NCBI GenBank assembly: GCA_016777125.1
Contig: JADHSC010000013.1
Span: 1-46,542, forward strand
From: Candidatus Poseidoniaceae archaeon
GTDB lineage: Archaea; Thermoplasmatota; Poseidoniia; Poseidoniales; Poseidoniaceae
DNA length: 46,542 nucleotides
Reading direction: 5' to 3'
Shown here piece by piece: positions 17,819-28,400 of the stretch. How positions within the stretch are numbered: position 1 is the first letter of the stretch; each line of letters starts with the position of its first letter. The notes under the pieces were generated by a model, which did no database searches, had not been told where the DNA came from, and saw nothing but the letters and a program-made list of their open reading frames with translations. The position numbers were made by a program, and so were the translations under genes.

Positions 17819-19810
17819 TTAGAACAACGATAGAATGTCCGTAAAGACGTCTTTTGCCGAACCATTTGAGCGTTCAACCAATCGACGAACAATAAGTTCT
17901 GGTGTGGAGCGAGCAAGACAATTTCTCTTTGGAGTTCGGTCAACAATAAGCTCAAGATGCTCATCTAATCCATTGGCTTCAATTCCATCGACTCGAAGGC
18001 CCTCGCCCCCGTATGCTTCAAGAATAGCTGGGGCTAAGTGGGTGACAAGAACCATTGTCGTCTTGGTTTGCTGTTGGGCTGCTCGTAACATGCCTGCGAT
18101 AATTCGAGCACCGGCTCCTGGTTCTGTTATCGCTTCAAGTTCATCTGCAAGAATGAGTTTAGGAGTATCATTACAAACAACTTGTGCAAGTTCAACCAAG
18201 GTTGTTTCCAGCGCCCCAGCGCTTTGAGTACCGCCAGATTTTGCAAGAACATGAAGAGATTCAATACGGCCAACGAATGCATTTTTGGCAGGAACTGGTA
18301 ATCCCATATGGGCGAGAAGTGTGATATGACCAACGAGTTCCAATAGGGTCGTCTTACCACCACTGTTTGCACCAGTGAGTAACGCAATTGGCTGACGATC
18401 ACCAGTTGGTGCAACGTCTCCAAGACCATAAGAAACGGGCTGAGCAATGCCTTCGATGAACAGATGTCTTCCTTCTTCAAACCAAATTCCATGACTTACA
18501 AGTTCTGGGAGTTCAGCCTGATGATGCAAAGCCCATCGAGAAATACTGTACCACATATCGTGTTCGATAAGTGTTCGTAGAGCAACTTCACATTTTGGTT
18601 TCAGAGCGGCAAGTTTTCGTGAAGAACGAACAAGATGTTCGCTTCTTGAATCATTAATTCGCCTTTCAAGTTCGGCATCAATTTGATCGAGGGTAGGACG
18701 TTTTATTTTCACTGGCCAAGAAGATGAATACAAATCATGTGGGCAATTTATTCCAGTGACTTGAAGATATTCAGCCATCTCCTTTCGTCCTTCCTGCAAT
18801 ACTTCATCGATGACATTTTCAGTCGCCTGTGCTAATTTTCTCTGGAAGGTAGCAGCATCTGCTAAAGCAGCGAGCATATCAGAACCAGATAGATCGAGAG
18901 AAGCAGTTTCCATTCCCTCAGCAATACGGCTATTGAGAGATTCTTCAAGGGATTTGGAGGTTTTCCAAAGACTATCACGAACATGTTCCATACTTTCGAT
19001 ATCACCTGCGTCTCCAAGCATTGAAACCAATGCAGAAAGGTCCTCCAATCCTTCTGTTGAATCAAATATTTGTTCCAGAACAGGATGGAGTGCCCCTTTC
19101 CATTCTTGTTTCCACTGAAGAATCTGAATCAGACTAGAAAGAATTTTTTTGTTATTCTTGAACCAATCAATGGTATATTCAGGGACCATAATTTCCTTCT
19201 CCGCATTTGCTGGGAGAACCAACCAGCCCGGTGGAACTTCATCAGGACCATCATTTCCAATCCATGTGACCGTTTTGAAGACGGTATAATCATTCCATTT
19301 CTCACTAGGACTCGGCTGCAATACTCGGACAAATGACGCCCATTCAGGTTGTTCATCACGGGAAACAACAACTCTCTCATATCTTTGACTTGGTTTTCTG
19401 GCATGCCCCAACTGTTTGAAGATCATTTGTAATCGTTCGTAAGCCTGTACGTCTGTCTTCGCAAAATCCATCATTTCAATACAGCGCGTTCTGCGTTGTT
19501 CGATTTCATGCATCGGCATCAACATCTGCATTCTTGAGGATGTTGCAGAACAGGAAGAAAACGATTGCAGAGATTGGATTAATTGTGAATGCAAGCGTTC
19601 AGATTCTTTTGTAGCCAGGAAGGTACCATCGGTTCCATGAACTTGTCTTGCAAGTTGTAACGCCCGCTTTACAGAGATTCCTTCGACTTCTGCAATTCGT
19701 GAGATATCTCCTGATTGCAACGTTCGCATGACTTCATCACGACCACCAAAGTGGTCGTCAAGTCGTTTCATGAGTCTATCACCGATACCGGGTAATGTAG
19801 CAAGCACCAT
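17819..19810 (-). CDS. MutS-related ATPase with N-terminal helix-hairpin-helix domain
   Basis: 663 residues. A helix-hairpin-helix domain opens the protein (LPGIGDRLMKRL ... VEGISVKRALQLAR, about 5-55). A helical lever/clamp-like middle follows, then a MutS ABC-ATPase with Walker A GANSGGKTT (480-488), a signature-like SGGTQSAGALE stretch and Walker B KLILADE (551-557), then the H-loop VLVTHLAP. The mismatch-reading domain I (with its Phe-x-Glu) and the Smr nuclease of MutS2 are absent. It therefore belongs with archaeal MutS-like proteins whose role is unproven; branched-DNA or recombination-intermediate processing is a plausible inference from the HhH domain. Its stop abuts the PepX-like gene. 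Confidence 0.87.
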   Translation of the reverse strand: MVLATLPGIGDRLMKRLDDHFGGRDEVMRTLQSGDISRIAEVEGISVKRALQLARQVHGTDGTFLATKESERLHSQLIQSLQSFSSCSATSSRMQMLMPMHEIEQRRTRCIEMMDFAKTDVQAYERLQMIFKQLGHARKPSQRYERVVVSRDEQPEWASFVRVLQPSPSEKWNDYTVFKTVTWIGNDGPDEVPPGWLVLPANAEKEIMVPEYTIDWFKNNKKILSSLIQILQWKQEWKGALHPVLEQIFDSTEGLEDLSALVSMLGDAGDIESMEHVRDSLWKTSKSLEESLNSRIAEGMETASLDLSGSDMLAALADAATFQRKLAQATENVIDEVLQEGRKEMAEYLQVTGINCPHDLYSSSWPVKIKRPTLDQIDAELERRINDSRSEHLVRSSRKLAALKPKCEVALRTLIEHDMWYSISRWALHHQAELPELVSHGIWFEEGRHLFIEGIAQPVSYGLGDVAPTGDRQPIALLTGANSGGKTTLLELVGHITLLAHMGLPVPAKNAFVGRIESLHVLAKSGGTQSAGALETTLVELAQVVCNDTPKLILADELEAITEPGAGARIIAGMLRAAQQQTKTTMVLVTHLAPAILEAYGGEGLRVDGIEANGLDEHLELIVDRTPKRNCLARSTPELIVRRLVERSNGSAKDVFTDILSLF

Positions 19811-19865
19811 TGTGCAACATCGTTTGTCAAGGGCTTTTGAGGATAACGCTCAAAATTGACTTAAT

Positions 19866-21266
19866 CTAGGCTTCTGGCAAGTGTAGTTCAACTGCAAACA
19901 AGGGGTCAACATCGGTTGAATCATGATAAGCAACGACGACGCCACCATCTGGAAGTATCGCGAGACTTGCAAAATCAAAGCGGATATCATTTCCAGCCCC
20001 TGAGGTTGAATCGAGATCACCTTGGCCAATGTACGTCAGCGTATCTGGTGAAAGATCTTGACTGTAATCTCGTGTATGATAGACAACATCGATATCTGGT
20101 CCCTCGCTTGATTGATATCGCACATTGAGGACAAACAGGTCATGTTTTCCATTTCCTTGAAATTCCCATTCTTCTATTCCGGAAGCGACAGGGGACATGT
20201 CGTAGGTATGGTTTGTCCATGTCATAGCTCCATCTCGAGAGAGATAATGGGTGAGCATGTTTCCAGAATTAGCCACACAGTGGATTGAACCGGTTGAATC
20301 AAGGTGACAGTATTCACTCGGGAATTGGACTGCAAGTTCATTCCAGGAGAGTGTTGTATCAAGGAAGGCAGCATTTCCGTTATCGAAATACTGAGGGAAC
20401 AACAATCCCCCACTTGGTACTGCAAATGCGCGCATTTCCTTATGGGGCTTGTTTACGTCCCAATATGGGTCTAAACTGTCGTTGGTAAAGTCGAGATTGA
20501 CGTCGATTGAAGGCTGTGAAGTCCCACGACCTGGGAATTGTATAGGATAATAATTCAAGCCGTCTACGGAGATTTGTCCACCAGCATTTTGAGTTTGATG
20601 CCAGAAATTTGAGACGACCAGTGATGCCCATTCTCCGTCTCCAAATGAGGAAGAAATTGGTCCAACAACTTCAACTTGCCAACTTCGATCATAGAATGGT
20701 TCAGTAATTCGGTTGTAGCACCACTTCCATTCCATTTCGGATTGATCATACAAAATTGCATAGAATTTATCCAGTTTCAAATCACCTCCAACATAAGGGA
20801 ACCAAGACATTGAGATGATATCGCCATTTGTTGCTTGAACGATACTCCCTTCACCGAGTCCTTCCTGTCCAGGATTGGTTGGTACAAATGTTCGACATTG
20901 TAGATCAGGAGTAACCCCTGGCATCCATGTATCCCATTCATGGCCTCTATCAACAGACCATACAGGGTACTCCCCCCCGATGTTTAAAATTGAGCCATCA
21001 ATAGATGTCGCAAGGTAGTGCTCACAGCAATTTCCTCCCTTTGATGCATCGAACACAGCCCAAGTCATGTTGGTACTCTGGTTTGTTTTCAGATCAAGAG
21101 TCATGAAGTCTTTTGGCGTCTCATGACCTTGCTCATCTATCAAGGTGTAATCTTCCCACATTGATCTCGGTTGTGTATCTTCTCCAACAACGGATTCTCC
21201 GGAACCAAAACATCCTGCAAGAAGCATGCTGCAAAGAACAAACATGGCGAGAAGTTGCCTGCGCAT
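19866..21266 (-). CDS. Secreted lipoprotein with BNR/sialidase-like repeats
   Basis: 466 residues from the ATG at 21266, chosen for the lipoprotein signal MRRQLLAMFVLCSMLLAGC (lipid Cys19); the frame stays open to 21386. The body is beta-rich with recurring Asp/Ser-box-like turns (SVDRGHEWDTWMPG, LSRDGAMTWTNHTYD), typical of BNR/Asp-box beta-propellers related to exo-alpha-sialidases. It contains paired cysteines (GGNCCEHY). No catalytic set could be assigned, so it may bind rather than cleave glycans or proteins. It starts 8 nt after the metal-receptor stop and is likely co-transcribed with it and ileS. It is anchored outside the membrane. Confidence 0.75.
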   Translation of the reverse strand: MRRQLLAMFVLCSMLLAGCFGSGESVVGEDTQPRSMWEDYTLIDEQGHETPKDFMTLDLKTNQSTNMTWAVFDASKGGNCCEHYLATSIDGSILNIGGEYPVWSVDRGHEWDTWMPGVTPDLQCRTFVPTNPGQEGLGEGSIVQATNGDIISMSWFPYVGGDLKLDKFYAILYDQSEMEWKWCYNRITEPFYDRSWQVEVVGPISSSFGDGEWASLVVSNFWHQTQNAGGQISVDGLNYYPIQFPGRGTSQPSIDVNLDFTNDSLDPYWDVNKPHKEMRAFAVPSGGLLFPQYFDNGNAAFLDTTLSWNELAVQFPSEYCHLDSTGSIHCVANSGNMLTHYLSRDGAMTWTNHTYDMSPVASGIEEWEFQGNGKHDLFVLNVRYQSSEGPDIDVVYHTRDYSQDLSPDTLTYIGQGDLDSTSGAGNDIRFDFASLAILPDGGVVVAYHDSTDVDPLFAVELHLPEA

Positions 21267-21274
21267 GGTGTAGG

Positions 21275-22042
21275 CTAAGAAGCCTTCATTTTCAAATCCT
21301 CGCAAAGAGCCTTGAAATGTTTTAGTCCATATAATGTGTTTGTTCCGAACCATGTAAGGGCTTCTCCATCGATGCACACATTCCAAATTCGGCGTCCGCC
21401 ATCGAGAACAACTTTTTCTGAAATCGCTTCTCCTTCCTCGATTGCGAAATTATGAGGTTCACTCGAAAGAAGCATTCCTTCGATGCTATGTTCAATGAGA
21501 TGATTCGTTGTAACGATAGGGTATCCATTTCCATTTGGTTCAAAATCAGGGACGATGAATCCACATTGTTCTAGGAGAGATCCTGAATAGCGTGTTGGCG
21601 AAACACACATGAGGGGTTCATGCCAAATCATAGCAGCTACTTTTGGACCATTCTCTGCGATTACTTGTTCCAATTCCAGTTCAATTGCTAATGCGAATGT
21701 TTCGCTCATCGCTTCGCAATGAATTCTCTTTCCGAGCGAGCGCAGCATGTCTGGAACATCTTTTGGCGATTCGACTTCAGACACAAAGCGCTCAATTCCC
21801 ATTTTGTCAAGTTCATTAAACACCTCAAGTGGATTTTCTTCTTTATCCATAATGACAAGATCCGGATTGAGTGCCACAATCTTGTTGAGATTCGGAGTTT
21901 TTGTTCCACCAACAACTGGTATCTCCAAGACATACTCCTCTGGATAAATACACCAAGGCGTTCTACCAACAAGGTATTCTTTGGGCACACCCAACTCTGC
22001 AAGCGTTTTTGTCAAACTTGGGACGAGCGATACAATTCGCAT
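21275..22042 (-). CDS. Helical-backbone metal receptor (BtuF-like), no signal peptide
   Basis: 255 residues. The opening RIVSLVPSLTKTLAELGVPKEYLVGRTPWCIYP and the later LNKIVALNPDLVIMDKEEN are characteristic of BtuF/TroA-type class III substrate-binding proteins that bind cobalamin or chelated metals. Unlike transport receptors it has no signal peptide, lipobox or membrane segment, and no permease or ATPase gene is adjacent, so a cytosolic binding role is more likely than uptake. It starts 9 nt after the ileS stop and lies 8 nt before the lipoprotein gene. Confidence 0.82.
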   Translation of the reverse strand: MRIVSLVPSLTKTLAELGVPKEYLVGRTPWCIYPEEYVLEIPVVGGTKTPNLNKIVALNPDLVIMDKEENPLEVFNELDKMGIERFVSEVESPKDVPDMLRSLGKRIHCEAMSETFALAIELELEQVIAENGPKVAAMIWHEPLMCVSPTRYSGSLLEQCGFIVPDFEPNGNGYPIVTTNHLIEHSIEGMLLSSEPHNFAIEEGEAISEKVVLDGGRRIWNVCIDGEALTWFGTNTLYGLKHFKALCEDLKMKAS

Positions 22043-22051
22043 TGGATAGCC

Positions 22052-25000
22052 TCAATTGGATTGAACTCTGTAGGAGATATGAGCGCCATCAACATCGAAG
22101 TTGTCTGTGCCTTCAGGGGCATTCTCACTATGGAAAGCAATACCAGAGGCGCGAGTTTCCTTTGCAATCCATTCCTGATCTTCTGCAAATAATTCTGGAG
22201 CATGTATCATCCATACATCCACATCAATGGTTGCTTCAATCTCCAGGTTCAGATCTTTACGCTTGGATTGAATTCTTCGAGTAATGTCTCTTGCCAATCC
22301 CTTGGAGAGAAGTTCAGGAGTATCTTGCATATCCAATACAAGGCTCACATGTTGGGCTTCATCACCTTCACCAAGTGTCACGGTTGCTGCTGCAAAACCT
22401 TCTCGTTCTGTTCGTCGAACTTCAACATCAGATTCTTCGATTGCAACACCCATAATAATGCAATTTCCTGATTTGATCTCAGCAAGAAGTGCTTCTGGGT
22501 CTTCGTTTCCTTTCAATTCGTTTGCAATAGCGTTAACATCGCCTTTTGCTTTTGGTGCCAATGCTCTGAAATTAACGGATAGTGCAATTTGCTGGAATCT
22601 GTCAAGGTCTGTTTCAACTGAGATTGTTTCAACATTCAATTCTTCAGAGAGGAGGTCATGATACGGCTCTAAGTTTGGTCCAGCGACGATGAATCCTTCT
22701 GCACATGGAAGGCGTTGCCTTCGTTGTGCATCGATTCGGATACGACGACCAGTCTCTGCGAGTTCACGCACAAGTTCCATTTCACTTTCAAGTTGAGAAT
22801 CTTGTGGAGGCAAGTGTGTCGTTGCTTCACAAAGTGCTTCATCCCATACATCTGCTGTTGCTCCTTCGAGTGAGCCAGGTGTTCCAACAGGCCAATCGGC
22901 AAGATGAACAGATGTTCCTGTGAGATTACGATGGATTGTATCAACCATGAATGGACTTACAGGGGCAATGAGTTTACTCAAGGTAACCAGAACTTCATGA
23001 AGTGTGTGTTGGCAAGCCAATTTGTCATTTGATTCTGCTTCATCCCACAATCGACGGCGACTGCGACGAACATACCAATTTGACAAATCATTGACGATGA
23101 ACTCTTCGAGGTCACGGCATGCTTTATGGAAATTCCAACTTGTGAATCCTTCATGATATGCTCGTGCAGTCGTATGAAGTTTCGATAGAATCCAGCGATC
23201 GAGTCTTGAGCGTTCTTCGACAGGTAGTGGTTGAGTTTCAGGATCGAAGCCATCCAAAGCCGCATAATCTGCATGGAAGCGGTAAACATTCCATAGAGTC
23301 AAGAACATCTTTGCATACGTCTCTCGAACACCATTTGAATCGAACTTCAATGGATTCCATGGGGCTCCAGCAGTCACCATGTACCATCGAGTTGCATCAG
23401 CACCTTCTCGATTGAAATGATCCCACGGGTCTACGATATTCCCTTTTGATTTCGACATCTTCTTTCCTTCGGCATCAAGAATGAGGCCAAGCGATAAACA
23501 TCGCTTGTATGCAGGAGAATCAAAGACGGTGGTAGAAACGGCTAGGAGGGTGTAAAACCATCCACGTGTTTGATCGACACCTTCACAGATATAATCGACA
23601 GGGAAAGACGAATCGAATGTCTTCTCTTCATCGAATGGATGATGCCATTGAGCGAAAGGTGCGCAACCAGAATCAAACCAACAATCCATAACAAATGGCT
23701 CTCTTTTCATCGGCTTGCCGTGTTCAGATACCAATGTGAATGCATCAACGACTGGTCTGTGTAAGTCAACATCGGCTGGGCAATCAGGATTTTCAATTCC
23801 AGCAGCTTGCGCTTTTGCGACTTCTTCTTGAAGTTCAGCAATCGAACCGATGCACTTCATATTTCCATCTTCATCTCTCCAAACAGGGAGTGGTGTACCC
23901 CAGTATCGCTCGCGGGAAATCGCCCAATCCTTGACGTTTCGTATCCATTCGCCAAATCGACCTTCTCCAACCCAATCAGGAGCCCATTCGACACCATCGT
24001 TGAATTCGAGGAGGCGCTCTTTGACTGCTGTCATGCGAACAAACCAAGAATCCATGGCATAGTAAAGCAAAGGATGGTCTGTTCTCCAGCAGTGAGGGTA
24101 GTCGTGAAGGTAACTTTTCTCTCTGTATAACAGACCAGAAGAAACGTTTTCATTTTGTTCGACAAGAATCTCCATGACTGAATCATCACATTCCTTGACA
24201 TATCTTCCATCGAGTTGTGGATGAATTCCTGGTACGAAATGCCCATTCATTCCAACAGTGTGGTACGCTGGAAGTCCTACTTCCATACCGAGGTTGTAAT
24301 CGTCTTCACCGTACATGACTGCGGTGTGAACTACACCAGTACCATCCGTTGTTGTCACCCAATCGGCTGAGAGTACGGTCCATGCAGTCTCAGAATCTCC
24401 TCGAGGGACAGCACCTGGGAAGAGCGGTTCATACGATCGTCCAACAAGAGCAGATCCGGGGATTTCTTCGATGATGTCGACGTGGTGCCTTAGTACATCA
24501 CCCATCAGATCCTTGGCAAGAATCAATTCTTCACCAACTCTTGCTCCGCCCCTACCTTGCCATCCTTCAGGTTCTTCTCGAACTCTGCAACGAGCGTAGG
24601 TGATTTCTGGTCCCACTGCGAGTCCAACGTTACCAGGAAGGGTCCAAGGGGTGGTTGTCCATGCTAGGATGGATGCATCATCATCGGTTAGTTTGAATTT
24701 GATGTAGACCGAAGGTTCCTCGACTTCTTTGTAGCCAAGTGCGACTTCGTGACTGGAATAAGACGTTCCTGTTTGCGGACAATAGGGGAGAACCTTATGA
24801 CCACGATACAAGAGATTTTTATCGAACATTTGCTTGAGAGCCCACCAACAGGATTCAACATAATTGTTGTCAAGTGTCACGTACGGGTTGTCTAAATCTA
24901 CCCAATATGCCATCCGTTCGGTCATCTCTCTCCAAGCGCTTTCATAGGTCCAGACGCTTTCTCGACAAGCGTCGTTGAAGGCTTGCATACCGAATTCTTC

Positions 25001-25327
25001 AATGGCTTCATTACTCATTAAATCAAGTCGCTTTTGGACTTCAATTTCAACAGGTAATCCGTGTGTATCCCAGCCACCTTTACGTTGTACGAGGAAGCCT
25101 TCCATTGTCTTCCAACGGCATACAAGATCCTTGTAGGCTCTTGCAACGACGTGATGAATTCCTGGCTTTCCGTTTGCAGTCGGTGGACCTTCTAAGAAAA
25201 TGAAGGGAGCGCCATCTTTACTCGAACCAATTGAAGATTCAAAGGCGTTTTCATTCTTCCATGTATCCAGTAAAGCGGTTTCAAGCGCTACTGCATCGAG
25301 GTCACCTGCTGCTGACGGTCGAACCAT
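22052..25327 (-). CDS. ileS: Isoleucyl-tRNA synthetase, archaeal/eukaryal type
   Basis: 1,091 residues from the ATG at 25327 (an upstream in-frame ATG at 25396 would add 23 residues that do not look like IleRS). Class I synthetase that charges tRNA-Ile and edits Val-tRNA. The HIGH signature is PPTANGKPGIHH (about 48-59), the GWDTHGLPVEIEV block follows, and a CP1 editing domain sits in the centre. WAISRERYWGTPLPVW and GKKMSKSKGN (KMSKS at about 622) complete the active site. The C-terminal half has the anticodon-binding helical domain and the long archaeal/eukaryal extension, without a bacterial zinc finger. It is the first gene of a run with the metal receptor and lipoprotein. A perfect 6-2-6 palindrome lies 18-31 nt upstream of this start. 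Confidence 0.96.
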   Translation of the reverse strand: MVRPSAAGDLDAVALETALLDTWKNENAFESSIGSSKDGAPFIFLEGPPTANGKPGIHHVVARAYKDLVCRWKTMEGFLVQRKGGWDTHGLPVEIEVQKRLDLMSNEAIEEFGMQAFNDACRESVWTYESAWREMTERMAYWVDLDNPYVTLDNNYVESCWWALKQMFDKNLLYRGHKVLPYCPQTGTSYSSHEVALGYKEVEEPSVYIKFKLTDDDASILAWTTTPWTLPGNVGLAVGPEITYARCRVREEPEGWQGRGGARVGEELILAKDLMGDVLRHHVDIIEEIPGSALVGRSYEPLFPGAVPRGDSETAWTVLSADWVTTTDGTGVVHTAVMYGEDDYNLGMEVGLPAYHTVGMNGHFVPGIHPQLDGRYVKECDDSVMEILVEQNENVSSGLLYREKSYLHDYPHCWRTDHPLLYYAMDSWFVRMTAVKERLLEFNDGVEWAPDWVGEGRFGEWIRNVKDWAISRERYWGTPLPVWRDEDGNMKCIGSIAELQEEVAKAQAAGIENPDCPADVDLHRPVVDAFTLVSEHGKPMKREPFVMDCWFDSGCAPFAQWHHPFDEEKTFDSSFPVDYICEGVDQTRGWFYTLLAVSTTVFDSPAYKRCLSLGLILDAEGKKMSKSKGNIVDPWDHFNREGADATRWYMVTAGAPWNPLKFDSNGVRETYAKMFLTLWNVYRFHADYAALDGFDPETQPLPVEERSRLDRWILSKLHTTARAYHEGFTSWNFHKACRDLEEFIVNDLSNWYVRRSRRRLWDEAESNDKLACQHTLHEVLVTLSKLIAPVSPFMVDTIHRNLTGTSVHLADWPVGTPGSLEGATADVWDEALCEATTHLPPQDSQLESEMELVRELAETGRRIRIDAQRRQRLPCAEGFIVAGPNLEPYHDLLSEELNVETISVETDLDRFQQIALSVNFRALAPKAKGDVNAIANELKGNEDPEALLAEIKSGNCIIMGVAIEESDVEVRRTEREGFAAATVTLGEGDEAQHVSLVLDMQDTPELLSKGLARDITRRIQSKRKDLNLEIEATIDVDVWMIHAPELFAEDQEWIAKETRASGIAFHSENAPEGTDNFDVDGAHISYRVQSN

Positions 25328-25344
25328 GACCCTGCGAATAACAC

Positions 25345-25358
25345 GGTTGATTTCAACC
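25345..25358. repeat. Inverted repeat upstream of ileS
   Basis: GGTTGA-TT-TCAACC is a perfect 6-bp inverted repeat, 18 to 31 nt before the chosen ileS start. That is where a TATA/BRE element or an operator for a leaderless gene would lie, but it also lies inside the open upstream frame, so it may be fortuitous. Confidence 0.35.
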
Positions 25359-25424
25359 TCTCCCTCATTTTCGAGGAAGATTGAGGAGTGACACATTCAA
25401 GACCTTTCAAATTCAGGCAGACAC

Positions 25425-28400
25425 ATGGCCGGGTCCTTGAAAGGTCGGAGCGTTGCTTTCTTCGTTCTGTTCTTATTCGTGTTCGCACCGTTCACTTCAC
25501 TTGCTCCTTCTGCTTCCTTTGATGTTCTCGAAGAGACCGCTACGCCTGCACTAGTCGGGGAAAACACACCTGTTGTGGTTGATATTAGGCCGGGTCAAAC
25601 AAGTCAAAACCCGTTTGAGTTAACACTCCCTTCATCCACGGGTTCAATCACAAATCTTGAGATGACGATGCAATCGGTACCGCTTCAAAATTCTCAGACC
25701 CTTCTGTGGCAAGGCGCATCTGCGTGGGATCATCTTGATGCCAATCATAGCAACACATACTCCCAATCTGGGTCGTTAACAGGGTCTGGTTCTTCACCAG
25801 GGTATGATTTCAATAACGGTGCTCAAGGATGGACATTTTCAAATTCATTGAGCAGTCGAATCACAACACCAGCGTGTGGGTACAACGGTTCGAGTGGAGG
25901 TTCGATTAGAACTCATGGCGGTTCAACCTTTGCTACTTCTCCTGTAATTGACCTCTCAAACCGAGTGAATATTCCATTCCATGCTTGGGTACATGAAGGT
26001 AGGAGTGGTTGCGGGGAGACGCCTGATAGTGGCGAGAATCTTCAATTCAAATACAAAACCAATAATTCACAATGGATTGCTTTCCATACTTTCCAAGCAG
26101 CCGGTTTCAGCGGAACGCCTAAATCAAATTTCCAATATTCATCCACTCTTCCTGCAGCAGCCCTCCATGCGAATTCACAATTCAGGATACAACAAACAGC
26201 AGGAAGTGGAGGCGGCTCTACTTGTTGTGACTTTTGGTTCATAGATGATGTGAAAATAGTCCTCCCTCCAGTTACGGAATGGACAAGCCCTAGTTTTGGA
26301 TACAACAACTCAGCTACATTTTCACTTGCAGAAGGGCCATATGCACCGATGTATATCAATGCAGATTTCCCAGAGAATTCTTTCCTATCATGGACACTTA
26401 TTGACGATGTTACAGGTGAAAATCTTTCTGGCTTTGAAGCCATTAATGGAACCCGAGTTCATCTTGATGCAGTCGATTGGAACGAATACGGTTCTCTGCG
26501 AATCCGCCTTGAACTATCGGGTTCAAGCACCAATGCCATGCCGGTAATTGAATCCATTTCAGCAGGAGGTCTCATCACTGAAGAATTCACAACGGACCCT
26601 TCACTTCGTGGATGGAGCGTGACCAATGCCTCCGTCTTGGCAGGAACGTTGACTTCAATGACCAACAGTACAGTTACTTCTCCATGGTTTGCAAACAATG
26701 CGCCTATGGCAGGTTATTTGGTCTCAGCAGTAATGAATGAATACGATGCATATGTCCGCCATCATGCCACAGATAATTGGACTTCGATAAGTCTACCATA
26801 TACCGGGTCACTCGAAGCCAATGAGCATTCGTTCCAACTTCATTTTGTCCATAATTCATCCACGCCAAGTTTACTCGATAAGGTGCAGGTTACATTACAA
26901 ACTGGTGCTAAAACCATTGCACCATCTCTCGATCTCAACAACGATGGGATCAATGAATGGGGTGTAGAAGATGCACGGATTGGGTCCTGGGGATTCCAAA
27001 ATAAATTTGATTCAGGGGAATACTCCACTGGTTCAGGTTTTGGATTTTCAGGTATTGCTTCAACTTCGGTTTGGATTCCGACTTCTGAATTGGGTGGTTT
27101 TGGACTTGGTATTTCCTCAGAAAACGGAAACATGACGGGAATCTCTCTTCGTGTTGGTAGTTCTACAATTGTGTCTAAATCAATTGACGGAGACACTGTG
27201 GCACATTTGCAACTCAATGCTTCTGAACTTGACTTATTGGAGGCCACATTGTCAAGTCAATCAGCTGTTCTCTATCATATGGGTGAAGGTTTTGCCTTGG
27301 TTGATATTGAAGCCTATGGAAATGGATTTGCAACATTTTCCAATCTTGCAGTTCCTTACAATACCTCTATTTCGATCAGTGCTGATGAGCAATCACCTCT
27401 GGTGATGTCTGCAAACTCAGCAACAAGAACAGTAAGTGCTACCCCCAGCATCACCTTCCCATTCACTGGGTTGTCGAACGGGAAAATAATGGTTGAAGTG
27501 ACCGATCTTGGCTTTAGTGAAGATGTTGAAACAGGCACGGCTTCTATCGATAATGCAACCTGGCCAATGACACCATCACAACGTTGGATGTCGTTCACGA
27601 CAAGGTTCAGTATTGATGCAGATCGTTCCGCAACCCTTGTTCGTTTGGATGTACAAGGGGACCTGAATCATGCGACCTGGTTACTTCCAGTCGGTGGTGG
27701 CACGCCCCTTGGCCAAGGCGATAGTCATCTTGTAGAACTCCACCCAACTGAACCGATCACTGTCACCAGTATCTCAGCAACGATGAGTGAGATGACAGTA
27801 CAATTCAGAATGGAGCAAGGTTGGGATGATGAGCAACAACTGTCCGTTTCAATGCGTGTTGTTTTGGACAACGATGTTGTTTCAAGACCAAGTCAAAGTT
27901 TCTGGGGCGGAGCAGGACTGCAAGCATTAGAAAACGATTTGGTCATTAAATCCGTTCTTATCACCGATGACAACGGACCAGTTTCATTTTCAAAGGAATA
28001 CCTAGCAGCAGGTACTGGTCTAAACTTTTCAATCGATATCGGCTATGAGGGAGTAGACGGGATTGATTCATTTGCCGATGGTGATGCAGAAGTTCAACTT
28101 TGGCAAGGCTCGACAATGGTTGCGAACACAACGTCTCTTGACGGAGATATGTGGAACGTTTCAGATGCTGCTCCGTTTACGTTTGGTGACCTCGGATGGA
28201 CTGTGCGAGTGATTCCGCTAGAAGGTGGGGACATTACCAATGATTCGGAACAAACCCGTTCGTTCAAGATTGACCCAACTTCTCCTTCTGTGATTTTCTC
28301 GAGTGTTGATTGGTACGACCACCGTGTTGCTTCAACCAGTCAAACGGTTCAATTCCAAATCCTCGATCCAGTTCTCTTGCCTTCGAATGTTCAGGTCATG

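Noticed and set aside
17819-19810. Canonical MutS mismatch repair protein
   Set aside because: No mismatch-recognition domain with Phe-x-Glu is present at the N-terminus, which is a helix-hairpin-helix instead.
21719-22284. Plus-strand frames of 66 to 157 codons opposite the metal-receptor and ileS genes
   Set aside because: They are shadows of well-supported minus-strand genes and show no recognisable domain.
25328-25396. 23-residue N-terminal extension of IleRS
   Set aside because: The sequence does not resemble IleRS N-termini, while the ATG at 25327 begins a typical one; some uncertainty remains.
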